Assembly: GCF_030486595.1 (NCBI RefSeq)
Contig: NZ_JAUJZH010000008.1
Location: 124,001 to 188,000 of the forward strand
DNA length: 64,000 nucleotides
Direction: 5' to 3'
Source: Variovorax ginsengisoli
Lineage (GTDB): Bacteria > Pseudomonadota > Gammaproteobacteria > Burkholderiales > Burkholderiaceae_C
Within the stretch, counting starts at the first letter, position 1. Each line of letters begins with the position of its first letter. Below are positions 52,368-60,736 of this stretch, in pieces. Under the pieces are notes generated by a model. The model made no database searches, was not told the DNA's origin, and saw only the letters and a list, made by a program, of their open reading frames with translations. The position numbers and the translations under genes are program-made.

Positions 52368-53722
52368 GCAATCTCCTGCAGCGCGACCGGCCGCTCGACC
52401 CGCAGCAGGAAGCGCCCGCGGCCGGTCTTCTCGATCCGGATGTGCGGGCTGTTCTCCTGCAGCCGGCGCTGCAGCAGCACCAGTCGTGCCTCCAGGTTGT
52501 CCGACAGGTCGGGCAGGCGCAGCGCAGGGTCGAGCCGCAGCTCGCGGTTGCTGAATTCGCTGCGGCCCTGCTGCGTGTGCTCGCGCAGCAGCTTGCCGAG
52601 GATGGCGCCTGCGACGCCCTTGATGAGGTAGCTGTCGCCGATGAAGATGCTGCTGTTGGCGAGGTAGTGGCGCACCGCGATCGGCGCGCCGGAGGGCGGC
52701 GGCGCTCGGGCGGGTGCTTCGGCCGCGGCCGCCGCCACCGCCTCGTCGCCGGTGCGCAGCAGCTCCAGCGCGGCGCCTAGGTGGCCGGCGATGGCGACCA
52801 GCGCGTCCTCGTCCTCGAAACCGAAGCGCATGTCGATCGGACTCTCGACGAACAGTGCGCCCAGCAGGCGGTCGCTGGAGACGATCGGCACCGCCAGCTG
52901 GCTGCGAGGCTCGGCCAGGCCCGGAAACGGGATCTCGGTGTCGAGCACCAGGCCGGGCTCGATCTCGCGCATGCTGCTGCGCACCGCATGACTGTAGTTC
53001 GCCGCGTTCGTCATGTGACTGATGCGGACCGGCGTGCGCTCGCGCGCGGCGACCCCGATCACGCCATGGCCGATCTCGATCTCGGAGCCGACGCCCGAGG
53101 TGGCGTAGCCGCAGCTCGCCACGGTGTAGAGGCGCTCGGTCGCGCCGTCGCGCATCAGCACCATCGCATGGTGGATGTCGAGCTGGTCGTTGAGCACGGC
53201 CAGCACGCCCTGCAGCAACTCGTCGGTGGCGCAGCAGGCGGCCAGCCGCTCGGCCGAGCGGCGCACGCCGGCCAGCAGGCCGTGGCGCGGCGGCGGCGGC
53301 GCGAGCCGTTCGCCTTCGACGGCCTCGATCGCCTCGACCTCGTAGATGTCGGCGCCGAGCAGCCGGAACACGGCCGCCATGCCGCTGTGCGAGGCGATGC
53401 CGGCCAGCTGCGCCTTCATGCCTTCGAAGCGCGGCCCTTCGGTCTCGGTGCGCAGGTAGCGCAGCTCGAGGCGGTACATGGCGGCGACCGTCGGGTCCAG
53501 CACCAGCACCGTCGCGTACGGGTTGGCCAGGATGTTCTTGCGGGTCTTGTTGAAGAACTGAAAGGACAGCGCCACGTGCCGCTCGTCGACGTAGTAGACC
53601 TGCGAGATGTAGGCGACGTTGGGCGTGCCGTCTTCCGAGCAGGTCGCCATCACTGCCGGGATGGCGCCCTCGAAGCAGGCGCGGATCGCGTGCAGCGACG
53701 GCGACGGCTGGCGTGCGTTCAT
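52364..53722 (-). CDS. PNPOx-like / GAF / C-terminal DNA-binding-like fusion protein
   Basis: A 452-residue three-part protein. Residues 1-150 resemble the pyridoxamine-phosphate-oxidase split barrel that binds flavin (IPAVMATCSEDGTPNVAYIS, FFNKTRKNILANPYATVLVL). Residues about 160-320 are a GAF domain (GHGVIGVAARERTPVRISHM, SQLAVPIVSSDRLLGALFVE). Residues about 345-452 (FIGDSYLIKGVAGAILGKLL, then IEKTGRGRFLLRVE) look like a winged-helix output domain, but I cannot name it. This suggests a redox or ligand sensor. The gene for a PNPOx-like protein lies 6 bp upstream on the same strand. Confidence 0.8.
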   Translation of the reverse strand: MNARQPSPSLHAIRACFEGAIPAVMATCSEDGTPNVAYISQVYYVDERHVALSFQFFNKTRKNILANPYATVLVLDPTVAAMYRLELRYLRTETEGPRFEGMKAQLAGIASHSGMAAVFRLLGADIYEVEAIEAVEGERLAPPPPRHGLLAGVRRSAERLAACCATDELLQGVLAVLNDQLDIHHAMVLMRDGATERLYTVASCGYATSGVGSEIEIGHGVIGVAARERTPVRISHMTNAANYSHAVRSSMREIEPGLVLDTEIPFPGLAEPRSQLAVPIVSSDRLLGALFVESPIDMRFGFEDEDALVAIAGHLGAALELLRTGDEAVAAAAAEAPARAPPPSGAPIAVRHYLANSSIFIGDSYLIKGVAGAILGKLLREHTQQGRSEFSNRELRLDPALRLPDLSDNLEARLVLLQRRLQENSPHIRIEKTGRGRFLLRVERPVALQEIA

Positions 53723-53728
53723 GAGGGG

Positions 53729-54223
53729 TCAGGCGGCCGGCAGCGCGCTGCCAGCCTTGGGGCCGGGCGTCTGGTCGTAGGCTTCGCTCGGTCGGAAGCG
53801 GATCGCCACCACGTCGTCCAGCCGGCAGGCCAGCATCGCCTGCACGAAGTCAGCGCTCAAGCCGACGTTGCCGATCTCGTGCTCCATCGAGCGCAGGTAG
53901 CGCTGCAGGACGGGTGCGTCGCCGTCGACGGCGCTGCGCAGTTCGACTTCGCCCGCCTTGACCTGCACGGTGCGATGGCTCAGCGGTTCGCTGAAGACCA
54001 CCGCGACCTGGCCGGTCGCCGCGACGTCCTGCAGCAACTGGCGCGACCGGCTGCGCGCGAGATAGACCGTGACCTCGCCGCCGTCGGGCGCGATGGCGGC
54101 GCCGACCGCGCGCATCAGGCTCGGCCGATGCGCGGCATTGCGCGAGGCGACGATGGTCGAGACGCCCTTGTCGATCATCGCGATGTGCTCGGGGTTCAGC
54201 AGCGGGTGGGGCAGGGCGGGCAT
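53729..54223 (-). CDS. PNPOx-like flavin-binding protein
   Basis: A 164-residue protein of the pyridoxamine-5'-phosphate-oxidase-related split-barrel fold: DKGVSTIVASRNAAHRPSLM, EVTVYLARSRSRQLLQDV and VAVVFSEPLSHRTVQVKAGE. The family binds FMN, F420 or haem, and many members are of unknown role. The next gene on the same strand, 6 bp on, encodes the PNPOx-GAF fusion, so they are co-transcribed. The start is uncertain: an ATG at 54253 would add ten residues, and neither has a clear ribosome-binding site. Confidence 0.78.
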   Translation of the reverse strand: MPALPHPLLNPEHIAMIDKGVSTIVASRNAAHRPSLMRAVGAAIAPDGGEVTVYLARSRSRQLLQDVAATGQVAVVFSEPLSHRTVQVKAGEVELRSAVDGDAPVLQRYLRSMEHEIGNVGLSADFVQAMLACRLDDVVAIRFRPSEAYDQTPGPKAGSALPAA

Positions 54224-54323
54224 GGGGACCGGGTGTGGGTCTGGACCCGGCATTTTGATTCAAAGTCTCGCCGCCGACCGTTTTCCGGACGGCCTACGCC
54301 AAGCGGCCGACGTGGCCTGCGAT

Positions 54324-55295
54324 TCAGGCCGCGAGGCGGACTTCCGAAGGCGGCGCGCTGACGCGCAGGTGGCGGGTCGCGCTGGCCGTGCGCATCACGG
54401 CCGACAGCAGCGAGCGGAACCAGATGTGGCCCGGCGCATGCTGGTTGCGGCCATGCCAGAGCTGGTAGAAGCGCATCGGCGGGAAGTCGATCGGCGCCGG
54501 CACCACGGCCAGCGGCAGCATCGCGGCGAAGTGCAGCGCGAAATGCCGGCTGGTAGTGAAGATCAGGTCGGTGCCGGGCAGCAGGTGCGGCGCCATCGAG
54601 AAGAAGGGCACCGTGACGGTCGGCGTGCGGGTCAGCCGCTGGGCCGCCAGGTGGGTCTCGACCACGCCGCGCTGCAGCCCGCTGTAGAGCAGCGGCACCA
54701 CGTGCGAGCCCTGGAGGTAGTCGGTGGCGCGCATGCCGCTGGCGCCGGGGTGGTCGCGGTCGACCAGGCAGACGATCTCGTCCTCCAGCAGCAAGGTGGT
54801 GCGCAGGTGCTCGGGCGGCTGCGGCCAGTTGCCGATCACGACGTCGATCTCGCCGTCGGCCAGGGCGCCGTCGTAGTCGTAGTCGGGCCCGAGCGGCTGC
54901 AGCAGCATTCGCGCCCCGGGCGCGGTGGTGCGCAGGTACTGCACCACGGCCGCCATCAGCGGCGGCGCCAGGTAGTCGGGCGTGCCGATGCGGAAGGTCT
55001 GGCGGGTGGTGGCCGGGTCGAAGACGTCGCCGGGCGAGAGCAGGGCGTCGATCTCGCCGAGCACCACGCGGACCGAGGCCTCGAGCTGCAGGGCGCGCTC
55101 GGTCGGCACCATGCGCTGCTTGTCCTTGATGAGGAGCGGGTCGTCGAAGATCTCGCGCAGCCGCTTCAGCGCCGTGCTGACCGCGGGCTGCGACTGGTTC
55201 AGGCGCGTCGCAGCGCGCGAGACGCTGCGCTCGTTCATCAGGATGCTGAAGACGCGCAGCAGGTAGGTGTCGAATGGGTCGTTGGCGCGTGACAT
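54324..55295 (-). CDS. LysR family regulator (NodD/NahR-like)
   Basis: A 323-residue LysR protein. The winged helix-turn-helix is in residues 1-70 (LLRVFSILMNERSVSRAATR, then SQPAVSTALKRLREIFDDPL). The effector domain starts TFRIGTPDYLAPPLM. The DDPLLIKDKQRMVPTERA stretch is typical of the NodD/NahR/LinR branch that responds to aromatic or other organic effectors. It is divergent from a Bug receptor gene with a 157-bp gap, so it may control that gene. No degradative enzymes are adjacent. Confidence 0.88.
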   Translation of the reverse strand: MSRANDPFDTYLLRVFSILMNERSVSRAATRLNQSQPAVSTALKRLREIFDDPLLIKDKQRMVPTERALQLEASVRVVLGEIDALLSPGDVFDPATTRQTFRIGTPDYLAPPLMAAVVQYLRTTAPGARMLLQPLGPDYDYDGALADGEIDVVIGNWPQPPEHLRTTLLLEDEIVCLVDRDHPGASGMRATDYLQGSHVVPLLYSGLQRGVVETHLAAQRLTRTPTVTVPFFSMAPHLLPGTDLIFTTSRHFALHFAAMLPLAVVPAPIDFPPMRFYQLWHGRNQHAPGHIWFRSLLSAVMRTASATRHLRVSAPPSEVRLAA

Positions 55296-55452
55296 GGCGT
55301 GTCTCCTGCACAGCTTTGGTGCCCCGGGGCACCAGCGCCAGTCGCCGGCGGGCTCCGGGGCGGCACTTTGCTATGCCGCTGATTGCTGCCTAGCGATTGG
55401 CGTGCCATGCCGGCGTTCCTACAGTCGGGCATCACTTTTGCTGCACCACCGC

Positions 55453-56439
55453 ATGACCATCCCGACCTCCACCACACGTCGCGGCGCCCTCCAACTGCTG
55501 GCTGCCGGCGCCGCCTCGCTGGCGCTGCCGGCGCTGGCGCTGGCGCAGTGGCCCGACAAGCCGATCAAGATCATCGTCACCTTCCCGCCCGGCGGATCGA
55601 GCGACATCCTGGCGCGCGTGCTGGCCGAGCAGTTGGGCAAGAAGCTCGGCCAGGCGGTGGTGGTCGACAACAAGCCCGGCGCCGGCGGCACCATCGGCGG
55701 CGCCCAGGTGGCGGCCGCGGCGCCCGACGGCTACACCTTCATGCTGTCGAACTCGACCCCGCTCGCGCTCGGCCCGTTCACGCTCGAGAAGCAGCCCTAC
55801 GACCCGGTGGCCGCGTTCACCCACATCGTCTCCCTGGGCTCCGCCCCGCTGGTGGTCATGGCCAGCAAGCCCTCGGGCATCACGAGCTTCGCCGAGCTGG
55901 AGGCGCGGGCCCGCAAGGACGGCCGGCTGGACTTCGGCTCCGGCGGCCCGGGATCGATCGGCCACATCCACGGCGAGCTGATCCGCAAGACCACCGGCGC
56001 CAACCTCGTGCACGTGCCCTACCGCGGCGGCGCGCCGATGACCACCGACCTGCTGGCCAACGTGATCCCGGTCGGCATCGACGTCATCACCGCCTACGTG
56101 CCCTTCTTCAAGAACGGCCAGCTGGTACCGCTGGCCGTGACCGGCAGCGCGCGATCGCCGCTGATGCCCGAGGTGCCGACCATCGTCGAGGTCGGCCAGC
56201 CGAAGCTGGTGCTGGAGAACTTCTTCGGCCTGAGCGGCCCGGCCAGGCTGCCGCCCGAGATGGTGGTGCGCCTGCACGACGCCTGCAACGAGGTGCTGGT
56301 GATGCCGGAGGTCCAGAAGAAGCTGATCGAGCTGGGGATCGTCGCCAAGCCCGAGAGTACGGCGCGGTTCGAAGCGATCGTGAAGGAGCAGGTGGGGGTG
56401 CTCGGCCCGACGGTCAAGGCGGCCGGCATCAAGCTCTGA
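55453..56439 (+). CDS. Bug-family tripartite tricarboxylate transporter receptor (second copy)
   Basis: A 328-residue periplasmic binding protein. It has a Tat-like leader (TTRRGALQLLAAGAASLALP) ending LALAQ. The family landmarks are PIKIIVTFPPGGSSDILARV, VVVDNKPGAGGTIGGAQVA and HVPYRGGAPMTTDL. The ligand is unknown. No TctAB genes are nearby. It is divergent from a LysR gene that may regulate it and lies 78 bp upstream of the exported oxidoreductase operon. The two Bug proteins in the window are clearly different in sequence, not a recent duplication. Confidence 0.92.
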   Translation: MTIPTSTTRRGALQLLAAGAASLALPALALAQWPDKPIKIIVTFPPGGSSDILARVLAEQLGKKLGQAVVVDNKPGAGGTIGGAQVAAAAPDGYTFMLSNSTPLALGPFTLEKQPYDPVAAFTHIVSLGSAPLVVMASKPSGITSFAELEARARKDGRLDFGSGGPGSIGHIHGELIRKTTGANLVHVPYRGGAPMTTDLLANVIPVGIDVITAYVPFFKNGQLVPLAVTGSARSPLMPEVPTIVEVGQPKLVLENFFGLSGPARLPPEMVVRLHDACNEVLVMPEVQKKLIELGIVAKPESTARFEAIVKEQVGVLGPTVKAAGIKL

Positions 56440-56517
56440 CCCTGGCCGGGCGCGCCCGGGCGCCTTGCGCGGCCCTGCCGGGCGGCGGATGATGGCCCGG
56501 AACTGCAGGAGGTTTCG

Positions 56518-57261
56518 ATGCCGCAACATCATCCCTTCGATCGCGCCCGGCGCGGCCTGCTCGCCGCGGGCGGCAGCTGGCTTGTGCTCGCGGCGCTTGG
56601 CCCGCAGGGCGTCTGGGCGCAGCCGGCGGGCGGCATGCGCATCGGCATCATCGGCGCCGGCCGCATCGGCGGCACCATCGGCGGACTGTGGGTCAAGGCC
56701 GGCCATCCGGTGATGTTGTCGTCGCGCCATCCGGAAGAGCTCAAGGACCTGGTGGCCAGCCTCGGGCCGCTCGCCAGTGCCGGCACGGTCGCGCAGGCGA
56801 TCGCGTTCGGCGATGCGCTGTTCATCGCGGTGCCCTATGGCGCACTGCCCCAGATCGGCCAAGACCACGGAGCCGCCCTCAAGGGCAAGGTCCTGCTCGA
56901 CGCCTGCAACGCGGTGGCCTCGCGCGACGGCACCGTGGCCGACGAGGTCGAGCAGGAGGGCATCGGCGTCGTCTCGCAGAAATACCTTTCAGGCGCACGG
57001 CTGGTGCGGGCGTTCAACACGATGTCCTACACGATCTTCGCGCGGGAAGCCAACCGGCCCGCGCCCAGGCTGGCGATCCCGATCGCCGGCGACGATCCCG
57101 AGGCCGTCCGGGTCGCGGCGAGGCTGGTCGGCGATGCCGGCTTCGACCCCGTGGTGGTCGGCAAGCTGGCCGATGCCCGGCGCTTCCAGCGCGGCGGTCC
57201 CGGCTACGGGCAGGCGGTGAGCGCCGCCGAACTCAGGCAGAAGCTGTCGCTGGCGCCATGA
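56518..57261 (+). CDS. Exported NAD(P)-binding oxidoreductase (F420-reductase-like)
   Basis: A 247-residue protein with a Rossmann motif RIGIIGAGRIGGTIGGLWVKAG at residues about 41-62, LDACNAVASRDG and VRAFNTMSYTIFA. This is the NADPH:F420 oxidoreductase/ketol-reductase-like family. Unlike most relatives it begins with a leader DRARRGLLAAGG, a hydrophobic stretch and GVWAQ, which looks like a twin-arginine signal. A folded, cofactor-loaded protein would use Tat, so it is probably periplasmic. An ideal AGGAGG precedes the ATG. Its stop overlaps the transporter start (ATGA). Confidence 0.8.
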   Translation: MPQHHPFDRARRGLLAAGGSWLVLAALGPQGVWAQPAGGMRIGIIGAGRIGGTIGGLWVKAGHPVMLSSRHPEELKDLVASLGPLASAGTVAQAIAFGDALFIAVPYGALPQIGQDHGAALKGKVLLDACNAVASRDGTVADEVEQEGIGVVSQKYLSGARLVRAFNTMSYTIFAREANRPAPRLAIPIAGDDPEAVRVAARLVGDAGFDPVVVGKLADARRFQRGGPGYGQAVSAAELRQKLSLAP

Positions 57262-58598
57262 CGGCGTTGCGGCGCTGGCTGCGCCGTGCCGTTCCGGCGA
57301 CGCCGCAGGAGTTGGCGGCGGCGTGGTGGTCTTTCGGTTATTTCTTCGCGCTCCTGGCGGGCTACTACGTGCTGCGGCCGCTGCGCGACCAGATGGGCAT
57401 CGCCGGCGGGACGCGGGCGCTGCCGTGGCTGTTCACCGCGACCTTCGTGACGCTGCTGGCCGCGCAGCCGGTCTTCGGCGCGCTGGTGGCGAGGCTGCCG
57501 CGGGCCCGGTTCATCCCGGTGGTCTACCACTTCTTCGTCCTCAACCTCGCGCTGTTCTGGGTGCTGCTGGCGCTCGGCATCGCGCCGGTGATCGTGGCGC
57601 GGGTGTTCTTCGTCTGGGTCAGTGTCTTCAACCTGTTCGCGGTCGCGGTGTTCTGGTCGTTCATGGCCGATCTGTTCACCAGCGAGCAGGGCAAGCGGCT
57701 GTTCGGCTTCATCGGTGCCGGCGGCACCGCGGGCGCGCTGCTGGGGCCGGTGATCACGATCGCGCTGTCTGTGCCGCTCGGGCCGCACAACCTGCTGATC
57801 GTGGCCATCGTCTTCCTCGAAGCGGCGGTGTTCTGTGCCCATCGGCTCGAACGCAGCGTGGGCGCGACCGGCGCAGGCCCTCGGCGCGGCATCGAGGGCC
57901 GGGTGGGGGGCGGCGCCTTCGCCGGACTGTCGGGGCTGCTGCGCTCCCCTTACCTGCTCGGCGTCGGCGCCTGGGTCAGCTTGCTGTCCTTTGGCGCCAC
58001 GATGCTCTACTTCATGCAGGCCAACGTGGTGGCCGCGGCGGTGCAGGGCGCGGGCGCGCAGACCCGGATCTTCGCCAGCATCGACCTGGCCGTGGGCCTG
58101 CTGACGCTGGCGACCCAGGTGTTCGCCACCGGCCGCCTGCTCCAGCGTTTCGGTACCGGCATGGCGGCGGCCGCGCTGCCGGCAGTCTATGTCGTCGGCT
58201 TCCTGTGCCTGGCGATGGCGCCGACCCTCGCGGTGGTGCTGGTGTTCCAGGTGGTCCAGCGGTGGATGAACTTCGCCATCGCCAATCCGGCACGGCAGGT
58301 GTTCTTCACGGTGGTCGGGCGCGAGGAGAAGTACAAGGCGAAAAACCTCATCGACGTCGTGATCTACCGGGGCTCCGATGCGCTCTACGGCTGGGTCTAC
58401 GACATGCTGCACCTGATCGGACTCAAGATCGGCGCCATCGCACTGTGCGCGCTGCCGGTGGCGCTCGCCTGGGTCGTCCTGTCGGCGACGCTGGGACGCA
58501 TGCAGGAGCGCCGCGCGTCCTCGCCCGTGGCCCGGGCGCCTGAACTCCCTGTCGCCGGCCGAAGTCCAACACCGACTTCCGGCGGAGGTGCTCCATGA
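57258..58598 (+). CDS. ATP/ADP carrier-like (Tlc/NTT) membrane transporter
   Basis: A 446-residue polytopic membrane protein with 11-12 hydrophobic helices. Landmarks are YYVLRPLRDQMGIAGG, FNLFAVAVFWSFMADLF, RLFGFIGAGGTAGALLGP and AKNLIDVVIYRGSDALYGW. These match the MFS-like branch of the bacterial ATP:ADP antiporter (NTT) family. Obligate intracellular members trade nucleotides; those of free-living bacteria have unknown substrates. It is coupled by ATGA overlaps to the exported oxidoreductase before it and the small secreted protein after it. Confidence 0.85.
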   Translation: MTALRRWLRRAVPATPQELAAAWWSFGYFFALLAGYYVLRPLRDQMGIAGGTRALPWLFTATFVTLLAAQPVFGALVARLPRARFIPVVYHFFVLNLALFWVLLALGIAPVIVARVFFVWVSVFNLFAVAVFWSFMADLFTSEQGKRLFGFIGAGGTAGALLGPVITIALSVPLGPHNLLIVAIVFLEAAVFCAHRLERSVGATGAGPRRGIEGRVGGGAFAGLSGLLRSPYLLGVGAWVSLLSFGATMLYFMQANVVAAAVQGAGAQTRIFASIDLAVGLLTLATQVFATGRLLQRFGTGMAAAALPAVYVVGFLCLAMAPTLAVVLVFQVVQRWMNFAIANPARQVFFTVVGREEKYKAKNLIDVVIYRGSDALYGWVYDMLHLIGLKIGAIALCALPVALAWVVLSATLGRMQERRASSPVARAPELPVAGRSPTPTSGGGAP

Positions 58599-58852
58599 AG
58601 AGATTCGCATTGGCCCTCGCGATGACGGCCGCCCTGGCGGGCGGCGCGACGACGAGCCTGGCCTTCAACGGCAACGGCATGCAAGGAGGCAGCCCCGGCG
58701 GCGTGAATCGTGCGTTGCGCACGACGCCCGGGGTCGGGCGCGTCGCCGTGCCGGTGCTCTGGTACTGCCAGAACCCGATCGGCTATTTCCCGACCATCCA
58801 GGCCTGCCCGGTGGGTTGGATCCAGGTGACTCGGATCAGCCGACCAGCGTGA
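58595..58852 (+). CDS. Small secreted protein with a WYC...CPxGW motif
   Basis: An 85-residue product with a signal peptide (MKRFALALAMTAALAGGA, cleavage near SLA). The mature part is short, Gly-rich, and ends with a two-cysteine motif: WYCQNPIGYFPTIQACPVGW, Cys58 and Cys71. The same motif ends many Burkholderiales exported proteins of unknown role; a disulfide-held hairpin is likely. The start overlaps the transporter stop by 4 bp, so production is coupled. Its end overlaps the convergent CoA-transferase gene by 17 bp. Confidence 0.78.
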   Translation: MKRFALALAMTAALAGGATTSLAFNGNGMQGGSPGGVNRALRTTPGVGRVAVPVLWYCQNPIGYFPTIQACPVGWIQVTRISRPA

Positions 58853-59717
58853 GCAGCGGCAGGTCGCGCTCGCGGGCGATGGCGTCGAGTTCGGCCCGGC
58901 TGCGGCGGGCGAACCATTGCGCCAGCTCCTCGTGGGTCGCCGGCGACAGCATGTCGCCCGCCGGCAACCCTGCGGCTTCGCACAGCCTGACAGCGAAATG
59001 CGGTTCGAGCGCTGCGACCGCCGCCCGGCCATCGGCGCACGGATAGACCCGGTACCCCGCGTGGGCACCGCCGACCGCGCCCTGCGGTTGCGTCAGCCCC
59101 CAACTGCGCGGCAGCGCGAGCCAGTCGGCGGCGGCGTTCAACGCCACTTCGCGGTAGATGCCGGCGGTGTGCGAGGCGCCGGTGCGCAGGGCCGCCTGCA
59201 GCACCGCTTCGCTGGCCAGCAAGGCGCCGCCCATGTCGGCGAAGAGCGTGGGCGGCAATGCGGTGCCGGTGACCAGCCCGCTTTCCGCCAGGTAGGTGAG
59301 GTCGTGCCCGGGCTCCTCGGCGCGCTCGCCGGGTGCGCCGACGATCGCGACCTGCGACAGTCTCGGGTGGCGGGCCTGCAGCGCCGCCCAGTCGAGCCCG
59401 AGCTTGGCCAGCGCCGAGGGCCGGAACGAGGTCAGCAGCACGTCGGTGGCGTCCAGCGCCTCGTGCAGCCTGTCACGGCCGGCCTCGGCCTTCAGGTCGA
59501 CCACTTCCACCGTCACGCCCTCGTGCAGCGCGGCGTAGGCGGGCCGGTTGTAGTGGCCCATCGGGTCGCCCGCCGGCGGTTCGAACTTGAGGCAGGCGGC
59601 GCCCATGGCGCGGCAGCGCATCAGCGCGGCGGGTCCGGGCAGGTTGAGCGCCAGGCTCAGGATGCGCACGCCGGCCAGCGGCATGAAGGGGGCTTCGGCG
59701 GGGACAGAGGTCGGCAT
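58836..59717 (-). CDS. CoA-transferase family III (CaiB/BaiF-like), short form
   Basis: A 293-residue protein of the CaiB/BaiF family, which moves CoA between carboxylic acids. It has PLAGVRILSLALNLPGPAAL, VVDLKAEAGRDRLHEALDATDVLL, FRPSALAKLGLDW and PGHDLTYLAESGLV. Most family members are 360-430 residues; this one lacks part of the second half. Short versions are common near racemase-type genes, and the conserved C-terminus here ends normally. Substrates cannot be named. A dienoyl-CoA-reductase-like SDR is divergently encoded across a 116-bp gap. Confidence 0.87.
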   Translation of the reverse strand: MPTSVPAEAPFMPLAGVRILSLALNLPGPAALMRCRAMGAACLKFEPPAGDPMGHYNRPAYAALHEGVTVEVVDLKAEAGRDRLHEALDATDVLLTSFRPSALAKLGLDWAALQARHPRLSQVAIVGAPGERAEEPGHDLTYLAESGLVTGTALPPTLFADMGGALLASEAVLQAALRTGASHTAGIYREVALNAAADWLALPRSWGLTQPQGAVGGAHAGYRVYPCADGRAAVAALEPHFAVRLCEAAGLPAGDMLSPATHEELAQWFARRSRAELDAIARERDLPLLTLVG

Positions 59718-59761
59718 CGGCGGGCGTCCTTGAGAAAAGAAAAGTGGCGGCGAGATAGAGC

Positions 59762-59790
59762 TTACCGGCTCGGCGCAGGCGCTCTACGAT
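59762..59790 (+). promoter_or_regulatory. Possible sigma-70 promoter of the SDR gene
   Basis: TTACCG (59762-59767) and TACGAT (59785-59790) are separated by 17 bp, 43 bases before the SDR start. The -10 matches four of six consensus bases and the -35 about three. An AAGGAG ribosome-binding site follows before the ATG. Confidence 0.4.
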
Positions 59791-59833
59791 GCGCCTTGCA
59801 ACCGCCCGATCCACACAAGACAAGGAGACCTTC

Positions 59834-60736
59834 ATGTTCCAGAACGATCTCATGGCCGGCCAGCGCATTCTCGTGACCGGCGGCGGCACCGGACTCGGCC
59901 GCTCGATGGCCGAGCGATTCCTCGCCCTCGGCGCCGACGTCGCGATCTGCGGCCGCCGTCAAAGCGTCTGCGAAGAGACGGCGGCCCAATGGCGCAGCCA
60001 GTTTCCGGAGCGCCGCATCGACACCTTCGGCGTCGACATCCGCAATGCGCAGGCGGTGGACGAGATGGCCGACAGCCTGTGGCATTCGGGCGGGCTGACG
60101 GGGCTCGTCAACAACGCGGCCGGCAACTTCGTCTCGCCGACCGAGGCGCTGTCGCCGCGCGCCTTCGACGCGGTCGCCAACATCGTCTTCCACGGCAGCT
60201 TCTATGTCACGCAGGCCGTGGGCAAGCGTTGGGTGGCCGAGGCGAAGCAGGGCAAGTGGAAGGCCGGCGACCCGTACCGCAGCGTCATGAGCATCATCGT
60301 GACCTGGGTCGACAACGGCAGCCCCTACGTGGTGCCGTCGGCGATGAGCAAGGCCGGCATCGAGGTGATGACCAAGTCGCTGGCGATCGAGTGGGCGCGC
60401 TACGGCATCCGCCTGAATGCGGTCGGACCGGGCGAGATTCCGACCGAGGGCATGAGCAAGCGGCTCAACCCCGGCGAGGAGCCCGGCGCCCGCAGCAAGG
60501 CCAACAACCCGATGGCGCGCACCGGGATGATGAGCGAACTGCAGAACCTCGCGGCCTTCCTGATGGCGCGAGGGCAGTGCGATTGGCTCACGGGGCAGAG
60601 CATCATGATGGACGGCGGCAATGCGATGGCCACCGGCGGCAACTTCTACGAACTGCGCCAGTGGAGCGACGCCGACTGGCTGGCCGCGCGCGAACGCATC
60701 GAGGCCCAGAACCAGAAGGACAAGGCGCAGCGCTAG
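59834..60736 (+). CDS. 2,4-dienoyl-CoA reductase-like short-chain dehydrogenase
   Basis: A 300-residue SDR with the cofactor motif TGGGTGLGRSMAERF and the NNAAGNF segment. The usual catalytic Tyr of YxxxK is a serine here (PYVVPSAMSKAGIEVM), as in mitochondrial 2,4-dienoyl-CoA reductase, and WARYGIRLNAVGPG continues the similarity. This suggests NADPH-dependent reduction of dienoyl-CoA in unsaturated fatty acid breakdown. The ATG at 59834 has AAGGAG six bases upstream. Its TAG stop shares CTAG with the convergent EamA gene. Confidence 0.87.
   Translation: MFQNDLMAGQRILVTGGGTGLGRSMAERFLALGADVAICGRRQSVCEETAAQWRSQFPERRIDTFGVDIRNAQAVDEMADSLWHSGGLTGLVNNAAGNFVSPTEALSPRAFDAVANIVFHGSFYVTQAVGKRWVAEAKQGKWKAGDPYRSVMSIIVTWVDNGSPYVVPSAMSKAGIEVMTKSLAIEWARYGIRLNAVGPGEIPTEGMSKRLNPGEEPGARSKANNPMARTGMMSELQNLAAFLMARGQCDWLTGQSIMMDGGNAMATGGNFYELRQWSDADWLAARERIEAQNQKDKAQR

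Noticed and set aside
56446..56459. Perfect 14-bp palindrome CCGGGCGCGCCCGG
   Set aside because: It is all G+C, has no loop or T-tract, and is easily expected by chance in this genome.
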